Below the pieces are notes generated by a model. The model worked only from the letters and a program-made list of their open reading frames with translations. It was not told where the DNA came from and ran no database searches. The position numbers and the translations under genes were made by a program. Source: Chloroflexota bacterium (lineage in GTDB: Bacteria > Chloroflexota > Anaerolineae > UBA1429). Taken from it: DNA of 16,628 nucleotides. Below are positions 7,689 through 15,272 of this stretch, in pieces; within the stretch, counting starts at the first letter, position 1; every line of letters starts with the position of its first letter. The stretch spans positions 1 through 16,628 of the forward strand of contig JAAZBY010000389.1 of NCBI GenBank assembly GCA_012513595.1, given 5' to 3'.

Positions 7689-7893
7689 TGCTATCGGTAT
7701 GACGTCCGTGGGTAGGTCCGTTACCTCGTCCCACTGTGCAACCTATACCACAGGTGCAGCCTCGCAGACGCCGGGTTCGGTCGGTGCCAGGGATGCGCTT
7801 GGTGCAGCACAGTTGGGGCCCGGTTGGCAGTGGATGGTCAAGTGAGCGGCACCGACGTCAGAGTGCCCCGATGACGCAGCGCGCCGAACGGCA
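7689..7893 (-). other. Non-coding stretch: long 3' untranslated region of the TPR gene
   Basis: Together with 7530-7688 this forms the 364-nt gap between the hydrolase and TPR genes. The 7689-7893 part holds no convincing coding frame; short open frames here lack ribosome-binding sites and normal composition. A weak bulged inverted repeat (TGCA-A-CCT / AGGTGCA, 7737-7758) surrounds a TATA-like stretch. I see no RNA gene that I can name. Confidence 0.5.
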
Positions 7894-9339
7894 TCAGCCG
7901 CCCGCGCCGGACGCGGCGCCGGCCTCGCCAACGCGCGCGTAGCGGCTGGCCAGGCTCGGATCTACCGTGCTGAGCAGCCGCGCAATGCCGATCTCGTCCC
8001 CCGCCAGGAGGGCCGAGGTCTCGTCGAGGTCCAGGGCCCGCTCCAGGTCGCGCAGGGACTTGTCGCGTTGCCCAAGCGCCAGATACGAGGCCCCCCGGTT
8101 GGCCAGCACCCAGGCGGAGTCCGGCTCGAGCTCAAGGGCCCGATCATAGTCACTCACAGCCAGCTCGTGGCTGCCCAGGTCGCTCCAGGTGCGCCCGCGC
8201 TGCGCATAGGCGCGCGCTTGCGTGGGCTCCCGCTGTAAGCAGGCGCTGAGGTCTGCCAGGGCACGGCTCAGGTGCCCCAGGCGACGGTGCACCTCCCCGC
8301 GCAGCATGAGGAGCCAGGCGTCCTCAGGATACATGCCCAGGCCGCGGTTCAGGTCGGCCAGGGCCGAGCGGTAGTCACCACGGGCGAGGTTGATCTCGGC
8401 GCGCATTCCCACCGCCCAGCCGTCACCGGGGTCGACGATGAGGGCGCGGTCCAGATCGGCCAACGCCTCGTCGGGGCGCCCCAGGAGGGCCAATGCCCTG
8501 GCCCGGCCCACCAGGGCCCAGGAGTCGTCCGGCGCGACCTGTAGGGCATGGTCCAGGTCGGCCAGCGCCTCGCCATGGCGCCCCAGCTGCACCTGGATCT
8601 CGGCGCGCTGGAAGAGGGCCCGGACGTCGTCTGGCGAGGTGCCCAGCACGCGCCCCAGGTCGGTGAGGGCGTCGTCAAAGCGCCCCTGGGCGGCATAGGC
8701 TTCCGCGCGCCGTTGCAGGGCCCAGGCATCGTCCGGAGACTGCCCGAGGGCCTCGTCATAGTCGGCGATGGCCTCTGCGTAGCGCTCCTGCTCCTCGTAG
8801 ACCTGCCCGCGACTGACGATCGCCCAGGTGTCGTTAGGGTCGATGCGCACGGCCATCGTCAGGTCGGCCAGGGCCAGGTCATAGAGGCCCATCTCGCGGT
8901 AGGTCTCTCCGCGGCTGGCGGCAGCCCAGGCGTCCAGGGGGTCGATCCTCAGGGCGGCGTCAAGATCGGCAATCGCCTGGCGGTAGCGGCCCGTGCGCCG
9001 ATGGATCTCACCGCGGCGGGCCAGGATCTCCGCATCGCCGGGCTGGAGGTTGAGGGCCAGGTTGACGTCTGCCAGCGCCTGAGCGTAGTGGCCGAGGTCG
9101 GCGTGGACCTCGCTGCGGCGCAGGAGCGCCTCGACAAAGCCGGGTTCGAGGGCCAGGGCCGCGTCAAGGTCGGCGAGCGCCTCGCCGAGGTAGCCCAGGT
9201 CGCTGAAAGTCTCTCCACGGCGCAGGAGTGCGCGGGCGTTGCGGTTCTGCCCAAAAGTGCTCCGGAGGGAGGACATGATGTCGAACCGCTTGAGGGGCGG
9301 TTCGGGCGAGCGATCCTTGGGGTCGTAGAGGGGCGCCAT
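7894..9339 (-). CDS. Tetratricopeptide-repeat protein with twelve tandem TPRs
   Basis: A 481-residue protein. Residues 1-36 form a short polar N-terminus with no signal peptide or membrane segment. Residues 37-444 are twelve uninterrupted 34-residue TPR units with the consensus A(x)3RGE(x)3-(x)2G-Y-(x)2ALADLDRAL-(x)2-P-D-(x)W. A 37-residue tail follows, ending in a Gly/Ala-rich stretch. TPR arrays form a superhelical protein-binding scaffold; no catalytic domain is fused. The recurring ADLD/DPxDxW pattern is the SEL1/O-GlcNAc-transferase-like bacterial TPR style. The ATG at 9339 has AAAGG 5 nt upstream and lies 47 nt from the predicted transcription start; an in-frame GTG at 9402 lies inside the promoter and is rejected. 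The gene has its own promoter and terminator. The partner is unknown. Confidence 0.9.
   Translation of the reverse strand: MAPLYDPKDRSPEPPLKRFDIMSSLRSTFGQNRNARALLRRGETFSDLGYLGEALADLDAALALEPGFVEALLRRSEVHADLGHYAQALADVNLALNLQPGDAEILARRGEIHRRTGRYRQAIADLDAALRIDPLDAWAAASRGETYREMGLYDLALADLTMAVRIDPNDTWAIVSRGQVYEEQERYAEAIADYDEALGQSPDDAWALQRRAEAYAAQGRFDDALTDLGRVLGTSPDDVRALFQRAEIQVQLGRHGEALADLDHALQVAPDDSWALVGRARALALLGRPDEALADLDRALIVDPGDGWAVGMRAEINLARGDYRSALADLNRGLGMYPEDAWLLMLRGEVHRRLGHLSRALADLSACLQREPTQARAYAQRGRTWSDLGSHELAVSDYDRALELEPDSAWVLANRGASYLALGQRDKSLRDLERALDLDETSALLAGDEIGIARLLSTVDPSLASRYARVGEAGAASGAGG
8008..9231 (-). repeat. Twelve tandem 102-bp TPR-coding units
   Basis: Exactly 12 x 34 codons with no insertion or deletion between units. 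The units have diverged in sequence, so this is an old protein-level array and not a recent DNA expansion. Units 3-5, 7-9 and 11 share the turn P-x-D/E-x-W or a close variant. Confidence 0.9.
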
Positions 9340-9392
9340 CGGTGCCTTTCGGCTGCGTGCCCAGCGGGTCTCGTATGCCGCTGACGGCCTCG

Positions 9393-9422
9393 AGTGTAGC
9401 ACGATCGGCCCCGGCTGCCCAA
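9393..9422 (-). promoter_or_regulatory. Promoter of the TPR gene (extended -10)
   Basis: On the minus strand, an extended -10 TGCTACACT is preceded, 18 bp away, by TTGGGC (3/6 as a -35). Transcription would start near 9386. The -35 half lies inside the hairpin that ends the upstream gene. Confidence 0.5.
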
Positions 9423-9437
9423 CGCGCAGCCGGGGCC
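9407..9437 (-). terminator. GC hairpin immediately after the GH42-like gene
   Basis: GGCCCCGGCTGC (9407-9418) pairs perfectly with GCAGCCGGGGCC (9426-9437) across a 7-nt loop, 10 nt after the stop codon at 9448. There is no T-run, so it may act as a rho-assisted or 3'-end-protecting hairpin. It overlaps the promoter of the next gene. Confidence 0.55.
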
Positions 9438-9447
9438 CCGCGGCGAC

Positions 9448-11433
9448 TCAGAGAGTGGCGGGCGCTGTGCGCAGTACGACCACCTTGACGGCCTGGCGCG
9501 CCAGCGGCACCGCCACGGTGGCGCCCTCGGCAAGGTGCGCTACGGGCAGGGCCCGGCGGGCCACCGCGTCGTAGGCCAAAGTCAGGCTGCCGGCGACACG
9601 CGGCGAAAGACGCAGCGTTACCTGGCCGTCCTCGAGGTAGTAGTTCCCCAGCGTCACCACGACGCTCCCGGGCCCCTGGCTGACCATCAGTTCCACGCCG
9701 GGGGAGGCCGGCTCCTCCAGCGCCACGAGCGGCGGCGCTCCGGCTGCCCAGCGGACGGCGCCCACGTATAGATCCGAGAGCGCGGCGGACAAGGCGCGCT
9801 GCGACATCAGCGCCACGTCCCAGGTGCGGGCCTGCAGCGGCTCGAAGGCCATGTACACCAGGCGGCGGGGCCCCTCGCTGGCCAGGATGGCTGGCAGGCC
9901 GGTGTCGTTGCCGTCCGCATCGGCAAAGGTCGCCAGCACGCGCGCCTCGGCGCAGAGCCGCACCGGGTAGCCGCGCGTGCGGATCGGAAGCGCCCCCTCG
10001 GGCAGAGTCGCCATCAGGGGATGCGCGCGGTCGCGGATCAGCAGCCCGGAGAAGTCGCGCGCCTCCCCGATGTGCAGCAGATCGCCGAAGGCCTGGCGCT
10101 CGGCCGGCTGGCCGGCTTCGTCGTAGCAGCCCGTGTCGGAGGTGACGACCAGCCCGCCGTCAAAGCTGCGCAGGGCGGCAGCCTGGGCCGTGCTCAGGCA
10201 GGGCACGCGCGGCAACAGCAGGGCGCGGTAACCCCGCAGGTTCTCAGCGGTCAGGCGGCGGTCCCAGACGTGGTCATAAGGCACGTGGCCGCGGCGCAGC
10301 GCCGCGCAGGCTGGGCGAAAGTAGGCTGTGTCATACGTGGCCCGGCCGTCGCGCATCTCGGTCAGGAGCCAGGTCTTGCTCTGCCACCCCTGCACGACCG
10401 CGACATGCCGGACGGGCGCCACCTCCGCATAGTACCTATCGAACCGGATCGAGTCCTCGTAGGCGTGGGCCACGTCGGGGAGCTCTTGCATCAGCGGGTA
10501 GGCGTAGGGGGTGCAGGCCTCGGCGCCCAGGGCCACGGGCAGAATGGCCGTCCAACGTCCGTCCGCCTCGCTGAGGGGACGGCTGAACTCCGGCCAGACA
10601 AAGTCCTGCGTCCACACGCGCAGGGGCTTGCCCCCCAGGGCGCCGCGCAGGTAGCGCACGTGCTCGGTGATATAGGTGACGTCCGGGCGAAAGTTGTGCG
10701 GGTGGAACGTGTGGTAGGGGTCCACCCGCAAGAGGTCCATGACCTCGGCCAGGCCGGCGATGTCGACGCCCGAGAACCAGGGGCTCCAGCCGCGCAGGCA
10801 CACCGACGGGTCAAACTGGGAGGAGAGGCGCACGCGGGGGTTGGCCTCACGGACGGCCTCGGCGATCTCGCGCATCACGCGCAGCCAGTTCTCCAGGCGC
10901 CAGCGGATCCAGCGGCGCCACAGGGGGCTCTGCCAGTCGATCTCTCGCGGGGGCTCCTGGCCGGTCTCGGCGCGAAAGAGGGCCGTACAGGTGGGGCAGT
11001 AGCAGCCGTAATGGCTGCCCCAGTCGGTCAGGTGGGCCTCGTCGTTCAGCTGGATTTCCTCGACGCCCGGGGCGCGCGCCAGGCGCTGCATGGCGGCGAC
11101 ATAGAGCTCCTGATACTCCTTGTGGAAGGGGCAAGCCTCCCAGCCGGCTGAGCCATCCTCAAAGACCATGCGCCATTCGGGATGATCACGCAGGGCGTCA
11201 GGGCACTGGCGCTGGTAACAGGTCAGGATGCTCAGCGTTACGCCCAGGGAGGCCGCGTCGCGCCCGATGCGCTCGATGAGGGCCAGGCCCTCCTCATCCT
11301 TGTACCAGCGGTTCTCGGCGCCGAGGCCGATCTGGCTAAAGCCGTTCTCGAGCGCTTCGAGGAGCACCGTGCGGTCGTAGGTTCCCCCCTTGGGCAGGGG
11401 CAGGTGGGCGGTACGCAGGATTCGTCCGGTCAT
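9448..11433 (-). CDS. GH42-like glycoside hydrolase with a beta-galactosidase trimerisation-like domain
   Basis: A 661-residue protein. The N-terminal TIM barrel (~1-360) carries the candidate acid/base E132 in IQLNDEAHL. It also has a four-cysteine zinc-cluster pattern like that of GH42 beta-galactosidases: C101 plus CxCxxC at C144, C146 and C149 (GCYCPTC). Residues ~370-540 resemble the glutamine-amidotransferase-like trimerisation domain (YRALLLPRVPCLS, GGLVVTSDTGCYDEAGQ). The C-terminal ~100 residues are a beta domain. At the position where GH42 has its nucleophile I see VWTQDFVWPEF (273-283), so the nucleophile is unclear (D277 or E282). No signal peptide. The second of two adjacent ATGs (11433) is chosen for its 5-nt spacing from GGAGG. 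It follows the URO-D gene by 37 nt and is probably co-transcribed. It could be an activity other than galactosidase. Confidence 0.8.
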   Translation of the reverse strand: MTGRILRTAHLPLPKGGTYDRTVLLEALENGFSQIGLGAENRWYKDEEGLALIERIGRDAASLGVTLSILTCYQRQCPDALRDHPEWRMVFEDGSAGWEACPFHKEYQELYVAAMQRLARAPGVEEIQLNDEAHLTDWGSHYGCYCPTCTALFRAETGQEPPREIDWQSPLWRRWIRWRLENWLRVMREIAEAVREANPRVRLSSQFDPSVCLRGWSPWFSGVDIAGLAEVMDLLRVDPYHTFHPHNFRPDVTYITEHVRYLRGALGGKPLRVWTQDFVWPEFSRPLSEADGRWTAILPVALGAEACTPYAYPLMQELPDVAHAYEDSIRFDRYYAEVAPVRHVAVVQGWQSKTWLLTEMRDGRATYDTAYFRPACAALRRGHVPYDHVWDRRLTAENLRGYRALLLPRVPCLSTAQAAALRSFDGGLVVTSDTGCYDEAGQPAERQAFGDLLHIGEARDFSGLLIRDRAHPLMATLPEGALPIRTRGYPVRLCAEARVLATFADADGNDTGLPAILASEGPRRLVYMAFEPLQARTWDVALMSQRALSAALSDLYVGAVRWAAGAPPLVALEEPASPGVELMVSQGPGSVVVTLGNYYLEDGQVTLRLSPRVAGSLTLAYDAVARRALPVAHLAEGATVAVPLARQAVKVVVLRTAPATL

Positions 11434-11470
11434 CATTCCCTCCGAGAGTGACGCGGCTAAGCGGGCGGCC

Positions 11471-12706
11471 CTAGCCGAAAACCTCATCGATGACTTGGCG
11501 TGCCAGGCGCACCCAGCGCGGCACGCGCGTGGGGTCGCCCTGCACCGTCTCAACGTCTTTGAGCGTGATGTCGACGTGGCAGCCGTTGGCCCGGCAGGCC
11601 TGCAGGTCGGCCCGCATGATGGCGCGGGCCCGCTCGGCGTCAAAGCCGTAACCGACCATGTCCGTCGGGCTCGGCCGGTAGGAGAGGACGTAGTCATGGC
11701 CGATCTGCTCGGCACAGCGCGCCACGTCGGCCACCGGCGCCACGGCGATGCGGCGCAGGTTGGGAATCTGGCGGAGCAGCGCGATCTTCTGGGTCAGGTC
11801 CTCGCAGCAGCCGTAGGCCGCCAGGCCAAAGGGGGCCATGATCGGGATCTGGTACTGCAACATGAACTCGTCGAACATCCGCGGGCCGACGAGGGTCGTC
11901 TCTTGCGAGGCCATATAGTACCACAGCTCCCGGCGAGCCGCCGGCCTGCTGTTGGCGGCCGGTTCGGGCAGTTCCAGGGCGTAGGGCATGGCCTGGTTCT
12001 GGTGCGCGCTGAGCGTCCAATGGCCGGCTTGCTCCGCCTCGGCGTGCGTGCGGAGGATCCCGTCGCGCATAAAAGCCAACACGCCGTGCAGCCACTCGGG
12101 CCGGTCGACCATGTCGAGCATCAGTTGCTGCATGCCGCGCATCTGCGTAAGCAGGGTCGAGATGTCCCCGTTCCACATGTGGTAGGCCGGCTTGCGGTCT
12201 ACGTCGAGGGGGAGGATGTCGCCAACCGCGTCCTGGAAGCGCTCCAGCCGACGGGAGGTCTCGGCCTCGTCGACGACGTGGTGCGGGGGAACCAGGCGCT
12301 CTGCATCCTCGGGGCGGACCAGGGCCGGGATCATGGTGTGCGAGCCCCGCTCGGCCACCCGCTCGCTCCAGCGGATCGGCAAGCCCCAGGGGCCCTCGGG
12401 CGGGGTCACGACGGCGGCGCGCACCGCCACCCAGGGCTCCACGATATAGTCGTCCGCGAACCGATCGCGGTAGATCTCCTGGCGCAGGTGCGCCTCGAGG
12501 GGGCGCCAGTAGGGGTCCCGGCAGCGGGTCGCGCAGTCCGGCATCTCTGCCGTGGCGAACGCCCGCACGTAGATGAGCGGCTTGGTACGCACCAGGCTGT
12601 TGTGGCGGCGCCACAGCGCGCGGCGTTCCTCCTGGATGGGTCGCTGGGCCACCTCCATGTACTGCTTGGCCAGGTCGCGGAGCATGGTGACGTCGTCGTG
12701 AGCCAT
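11471..12706 (-). CDS. URO-D-fold protein (uroporphyrinogen-III decarboxylase-like), second copy
   Basis: A 411-residue protein of the divergent URO-D-like group. The diagnostic stretch is YGCCEDLTQKIALLRQIPNL (298-317), followed by RRIAVAPVADV and YVLSYRPSP (339-347). The late KDVETVQGDPTRVPRWV segment also matches that group. Paired cysteines C300-C301 could bind metal or thiol. It lacks the N-terminal substrate Arg pattern of true HemE, so haem synthesis is unlikely. Related folds are MtaA/CmuA-type methyltransferases and many uncharacterised proteins. AGGAGG stands 7 nt before the ATG at 12706. It lies 66 nt after the other URO-D gene with a hairpin in between, and 37 nt before the GH42-like gene, so the three probably form one operon. 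Fold confident, reaction unknown. Confidence 0.8.
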   Translation of the reverse strand: MAHDDVTMLRDLAKQYMEVAQRPIQEERRALWRRHNSLVRTKPLIYVRAFATAEMPDCATRCRDPYWRPLEAHLRQEIYRDRFADDYIVEPWVAVRAAVVTPPEGPWGLPIRWSERVAERGSHTMIPALVRPEDAERLVPPHHVVDEAETSRRLERFQDAVGDILPLDVDRKPAYHMWNGDISTLLTQMRGMQQLMLDMVDRPEWLHGVLAFMRDGILRTHAEAEQAGHWTLSAHQNQAMPYALELPEPAANSRPAARRELWYYMASQETTLVGPRMFDEFMLQYQIPIMAPFGLAAYGCCEDLTQKIALLRQIPNLRRIAVAPVADVARCAEQIGHDYVLSYRPSPTDMVGYGFDAERARAIMRADLQACRANGCHVDITLKDVETVQGDPTRVPRWVRLARQVIDEVFG

Positions 12707-12737
12707 CGGGCGTCCTCCTATCGGGCGTTCTGGCGGG

Positions 12738-12763
12738 ACGTCTCGCCCGGCTGGGCAAGACGT
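12738..12763 (-). promoter_or_regulatory. Intergenic RNA hairpin between the two URO-D-like genes
   Basis: In the minus-strand RNA, ACGUCU-U-GCCC pairs with GGGC-G-AGACGU through an 11-bp stem (one U-G wobble) and a 4-nt loop. It starts 10 nt after the upstream stop codon and has no U-run, so it is more likely a processing or stability element that sets relative expression than a full terminator. Confidence 0.45.
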
Positions 12764-12772
12764 GCTGGCGCG

Positions 12773-13828
12773 TCAGGCGAAGTGGCTCGCGTAGCGCTCC
12801 ATGGCGTCGGCCACGGCCCAGGCGTTCTCGATCGGCGTGCCCGGGTAGAGCCCGTAGACCATCATCAGGCCGCCCTCGCGGCGGCCCAAACGCGTCACCT
12901 CGCTGCGAAGGAGCGCGTCGATCTGCGCGGGGCTGCCGAAGCGGGTGACGCTCTGACGGTCGACGTCCAGATCGATGCACACACGGCCGGCCAGGGTGTC
13001 GGCAATCCAGTCCAGGCCGTTGACGAGGTCCTGCAGGTTCAGGACCTGGACGCCGTCGGTGAGGAGGTCGGCGGCCAGCGCGCGGATATCTCCGTCCGAA
13101 TGCATGTGGATGACGCAGCCCGCGGCCCGGGCGGGGTCCATCAGCCGCTGGTAAGAGGGCGCGATGTAGCGGCGAAACTGGGCCGGTGAAAGCATCGGCC
13201 CGTGCTGCATGCCGAGGTCCTCCGGGTAGCTCATCCACTCGACGCCCAGGCCCAGGTAGCGGGCCACGATGGCCAGGTTGAACTCCTCCACGATGGCGAT
13301 CAGACGCCCCAGGCGGGGCTCATCGTCGGCCATGTCGCACAGGAGGTTCGTGTAGCCGCGGATGTCGGCAAGGGTCATGAAGGTGTGCCCGTGGCGCAGC
13401 CCCCCAGAGACGAGTTGCCCGGCCGCGCCCGCGCCGCCAAGCGCGGCCTCCTCCGCCGCCCAGTCGATGGGGCCCCAGCCAAAGTCGGCCGAGGGATCCG
13501 GCGCGCGATACTCCTGCCACCCGTCCCAGCCCGCCAGCGGATGCCCGGTGACGGCGCCGGTGATGCCGTCGTCGGTAGTCTGCCAGACGCAGCCCCAACC
13601 ATCCCGGTAGGGCCGGCCGGCGCGCTGCCACGGCTCGAGGCGCGGGGCGACTGGCTCGCGCGGGCGCTGGAACCCCGGGAAGAGGAGCGGGTGGGCCTCC
13701 TGGAGGTCTAGGAGCGCGCTCTGCGGGTAGTGGTGCCAGCAGGAGGCGTTGATCGAGTAGCGCATGGGGATGAGGGCGGGCCGCTCAAAGCGGGCCGCCC
13801 GCAAGAGGTCGTTGCGGGCTCTGGTCAT
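12773..13828 (-). CDS. URO-D-fold protein (uroporphyrinogen decarboxylase/MtaA-like), first copy
   Basis: A 351-residue protein with the uroporphyrinogen decarboxylase fold. Recognisable segments are EDLGMQHGPMLSPAQFRRYI (203-222); HMHSDGDI (241-248), the position where methyltransferases of the MtaA/MtbA type have zinc-binding H-x-C and this protein has H-x-H; DGVQVLNLQD (258-267); and a C-terminal TPIENAWAVADAMERYA (331-347). It is clearly different from the second copy at 11471-12706, so this is not a recent duplication. The ATG at 13828 has AGAGG 6 nt upstream; the 30-residue extension of the open frame is rejected. It is the first gene of the URO-D, URO-D, GH42-like run. No promoter was found in the 73 nt before it, so it may be read through from the SIMPL gene. 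Possible roles are methyl transfer or decarboxylation of an unknown compound. Confidence 0.82.
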   Translation of the reverse strand: MTRARNDLLRAARFERPALIPMRYSINASCWHHYPQSALLDLQEAHPLLFPGFQRPREPVAPRLEPWQRAGRPYRDGWGCVWQTTDDGITGAVTGHPLAGWDGWQEYRAPDPSADFGWGPIDWAAEEAALGGAGAAGQLVSGGLRHGHTFMTLADIRGYTNLLCDMADDEPRLGRLIAIVEEFNLAIVARYLGLGVEWMSYPEDLGMQHGPMLSPAQFRRYIAPSYQRLMDPARAAGCVIHMHSDGDIRALAADLLTDGVQVLNLQDLVNGLDWIADTLAGRVCIDLDVDRQSVTRFGSPAQIDALLRSEVTRLGRREGGLMMVYGLYPGTPIENAWAVADAMERYASHFA

Positions 13829-13901
13829 CGGTGTCCTCTCTAGTGGCACGGCGGCGCGATGCGCAAGGCGGACCGGGACGGCGAGCGGGCGCGCCGCGAA
13901 C

Positions 13902-14693
13902 CTAATGAGCGATCTCAAACGTCACCGAAATACGGGCATTCACCGTGATCTGCCCGGGGGCCAGGGCGCTGTCGGGGGTGTAGCCCGCCGAACCGACCTC
14001 CTGGACGACGTTCTGGGCCATCGATCCGCCGTAGCGGGAGCCCCACCAGGAGTCATACCACGACCACCAGCCGCTGTACTCTTCGGTGATGGCGCGGGGC
14101 TCTCCGACGCGCAGACCCAGCTCGGCCGTCAGCGCCTCGGCCTTCTCACGGGCCGCCTGGATCGCCAGAGCCCGCGCATGGTCGCGGTGTTTGCGCAGCT
14201 CCGTCGTGCGGAACTGCACCCCGTGGACGTGGTTAGCGCCGGCCAGCAAGGCGTCGCTCAGCAGGCCCTCAAACCGGGAGATGTCGCTCAGGGTGATGAC
14301 GACCATCCTTTGCACGCGATAGGCGACCAGGCGAGAGCGCACGCTGTACTCATCCTCATACACGGGGAACACCGAGATATAGTCGGTCTGCACGTTACGG
14401 GCGGGGACGTCGTACTCCTTGGCCAGGGCCAGCAGGCGCGCGGCGACCTCGTCGTTACGCGCCTTGGCTTTGGTGAGGTCAGCGTCCTGCGCCTCGATGC
14501 CGAGGGTGAGGAGCACCTGGTCCGGGATGACGCGCACGTCTGCGTCCCCGGTGACGGAAATGAGCCCCGGGTCCTTCGTCTTGGGCTCGGCCAGAACGGT
14601 GCCGTCGGCCAGCCCCGCTCTCCTCGAGATGGCGAACGCGAGGGCCAGGAACCCAACGACCACGACCGCAAGCAGCGCATGGCTTCGCTTCAT
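13902..14693 (-). CDS. SIMPL-domain (DUF541) protein, membrane-anchored
   Basis: A 263-residue protein with an N-terminal positively charged start (MKRSH) and a hydrophobic helix at ~6-22, a signal anchor or signal peptide. The SIMPL domain follows from ~45: ISVTGDADVRVIPDQVLLTL, a long alternating helix with KAKARNDEVAARLL, and the late VNARISVTFEI strand. A Trp/Ser/Tyr-rich loop (WWSWYDSWWGSRYGG, ~194-210) is unusual. The family is exported in bacteria and its molecular role is poorly known; some members are linked to oxidative stress. The ATG at 14693 follows GGAGGG at good spacing and the promoter at 14743-14771. No terminator is seen before the URO-D gene 73 nt downstream. Confidence 0.88.
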   Translation of the reverse strand: MKRSHALLAVVVVGFLALAFAISRRAGLADGTVLAEPKTKDPGLISVTGDADVRVIPDQVLLTLGIEAQDADLTKAKARNDEVAARLLALAKEYDVPARNVQTDYISVFPVYEDEYSVRSRLVAYRVQRMVVITLSDISRFEGLLSDALLAGANHVHGVQFRTTELRKHRDHARALAIQAAREKAEALTAELGLRVGEPRAITEEYSGWWSWYDSWWGSRYGGSMAQNVVQEVGSAGYTPDSALAPGQITVNARISVTFEIAH

Positions 14694-14742
14694 GGTGTTC
14701 CCTCCGCAGGGGTGCAGAGAACCGAGACAGGCCACCACGGGC

Positions 14743-14771
14743 ATTGTACACGCCGGGGCGGGTCGCGTCAT
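14743..14771 (-). promoter_or_regulatory. Promoter of the SIMPL gene
   Basis: Minus-strand -35 ATGACG (4/6), 17-bp spacer, -10 TACAAT (5/6). The start would be near 14736, giving a ~43-nt leader. It may also feed the URO-D, URO-D, GH42-like run. Confidence 0.6.
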
Positions 14772-14819
14772 CACCAGGGCGCGCCAAGGGTGCGGCCGGG
14801 TGGGCACGCTCCGCCCGCG

Positions 14820-15209
14820 CTAGGCCAGTGGCAGTTGTGGATCGTCAAAGCCGGGCAAGAGGAGATGGCGCGGCCCGCTCGGCAGGCGCCCGAGAAAGCG
14901 AATCTCGCTGGGGCGCCCGGCACGCACGGCGTAGCCCTCGTGGATCAGGATGGGTGCCACGTAGGAGGCGATCGCCTGGCGGGCGACGTTGCGCCACAGC
15001 CAGCGCCCCAGGCTGCCCGCGGGGGGCACGCCGTGCCCGGTGCCGACGGGCACCGTGCGCGCGGCAAAGTGGGTCAACAGGTGGACATAACAGATGGCGG
15101 AGACGAACAGGCGGCCCTCCCGCCCGAAGGCGATCTCGGTCCCATCGCTGACGGAGCCCCGATAGGCAAAGGCGCTGCGTGCGCGCCAGGTGGGCAGGAT
15201 GGTGTTCAA
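14820..15209 (-). CDS. Unrecognised 129-residue protein
   Basis: I do not recognise a family. The frame is very likely real: third codon positions are almost all G or C, a near-consensus promoter lies just upstream (15273-15301), and a purine-rich GGGAG stands 6 nt before a TTG start at 15209. An in-frame GTG at 15236 is the alternative and would add nine residues. The protein begins MNTILPTWRARSAFAYRGSV and has a moderately hydrophobic middle (RLFVSAICYVHLLTHFA, ~34-50), too polar and short to be a clear membrane segment. A Gly/Pro turn region follows (~57-68), then WLWRN, a hydrophobic IASYVAPILIHEGYAV, and a basic/proline tail. The gene is divergent from the lipoprotein gene and 126 nt upstream of the SIMPL gene. 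The function is not predictable. Confidence 0.72.
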   Translation of the reverse strand: MNTILPTWRARSAFAYRGSVSDGTEIAFGREGRLFVSAICYVHLLTHFAARTVPVGTGHGVPPAGSLGRWLWRNVARQAIASYVAPILIHEGYAVRAGRPSEIRFLGRLPSGPRHLLLPGFDDPQLPLA

Positions 15210-15272
15210 GCCTCTCTCCCTGGGTCGCCAAGCCACGGTCGACCGGCCGGGCTGGTCAGCCGCCTGGTGGGC

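Noticed and set aside
7689..7760. Possible small RNA ending at the 7654-7688 terminator
   Set aside because: Only a TATAGG-like sequence and a bulged inverted repeat support it and no -35 box is seen; a plain 3' untranslated region is simpler.
8008..9231. Periodic repeats that could be read as a CRISPR-like or satellite array
   Set aside because: The 102-bp period is exactly 34 codons, the units diverge at the DNA level and they encode TPR motifs without gaps.
10021..11151. 376-codon plus-strand open frame opposite the GH42-like gene
   Set aside because: Antisense shadow of a well-supported gene; no ribosome-binding site or domain.
11434..11715. 94-residue N-terminal extension of the GH42-like frame
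   Set aside because: It overlaps the 3' end of the second URO-D gene; the adjacent ATGs at 11436/11433 have a strong GGAGG.
11390..13189. 599-codon plus-strand open frame opposite the URO-D-like genes
   Set aside because: It spans two real minus-strand genes and their gap; its composition is antisense-like and it has no family features.
13829..13901. Search for a promoter or terminator between the SIMPL and first URO-D genes
   Set aside because: TTGCGC with CTAGAG 17 bp later is too far from consensus, and no compact hairpin was found.
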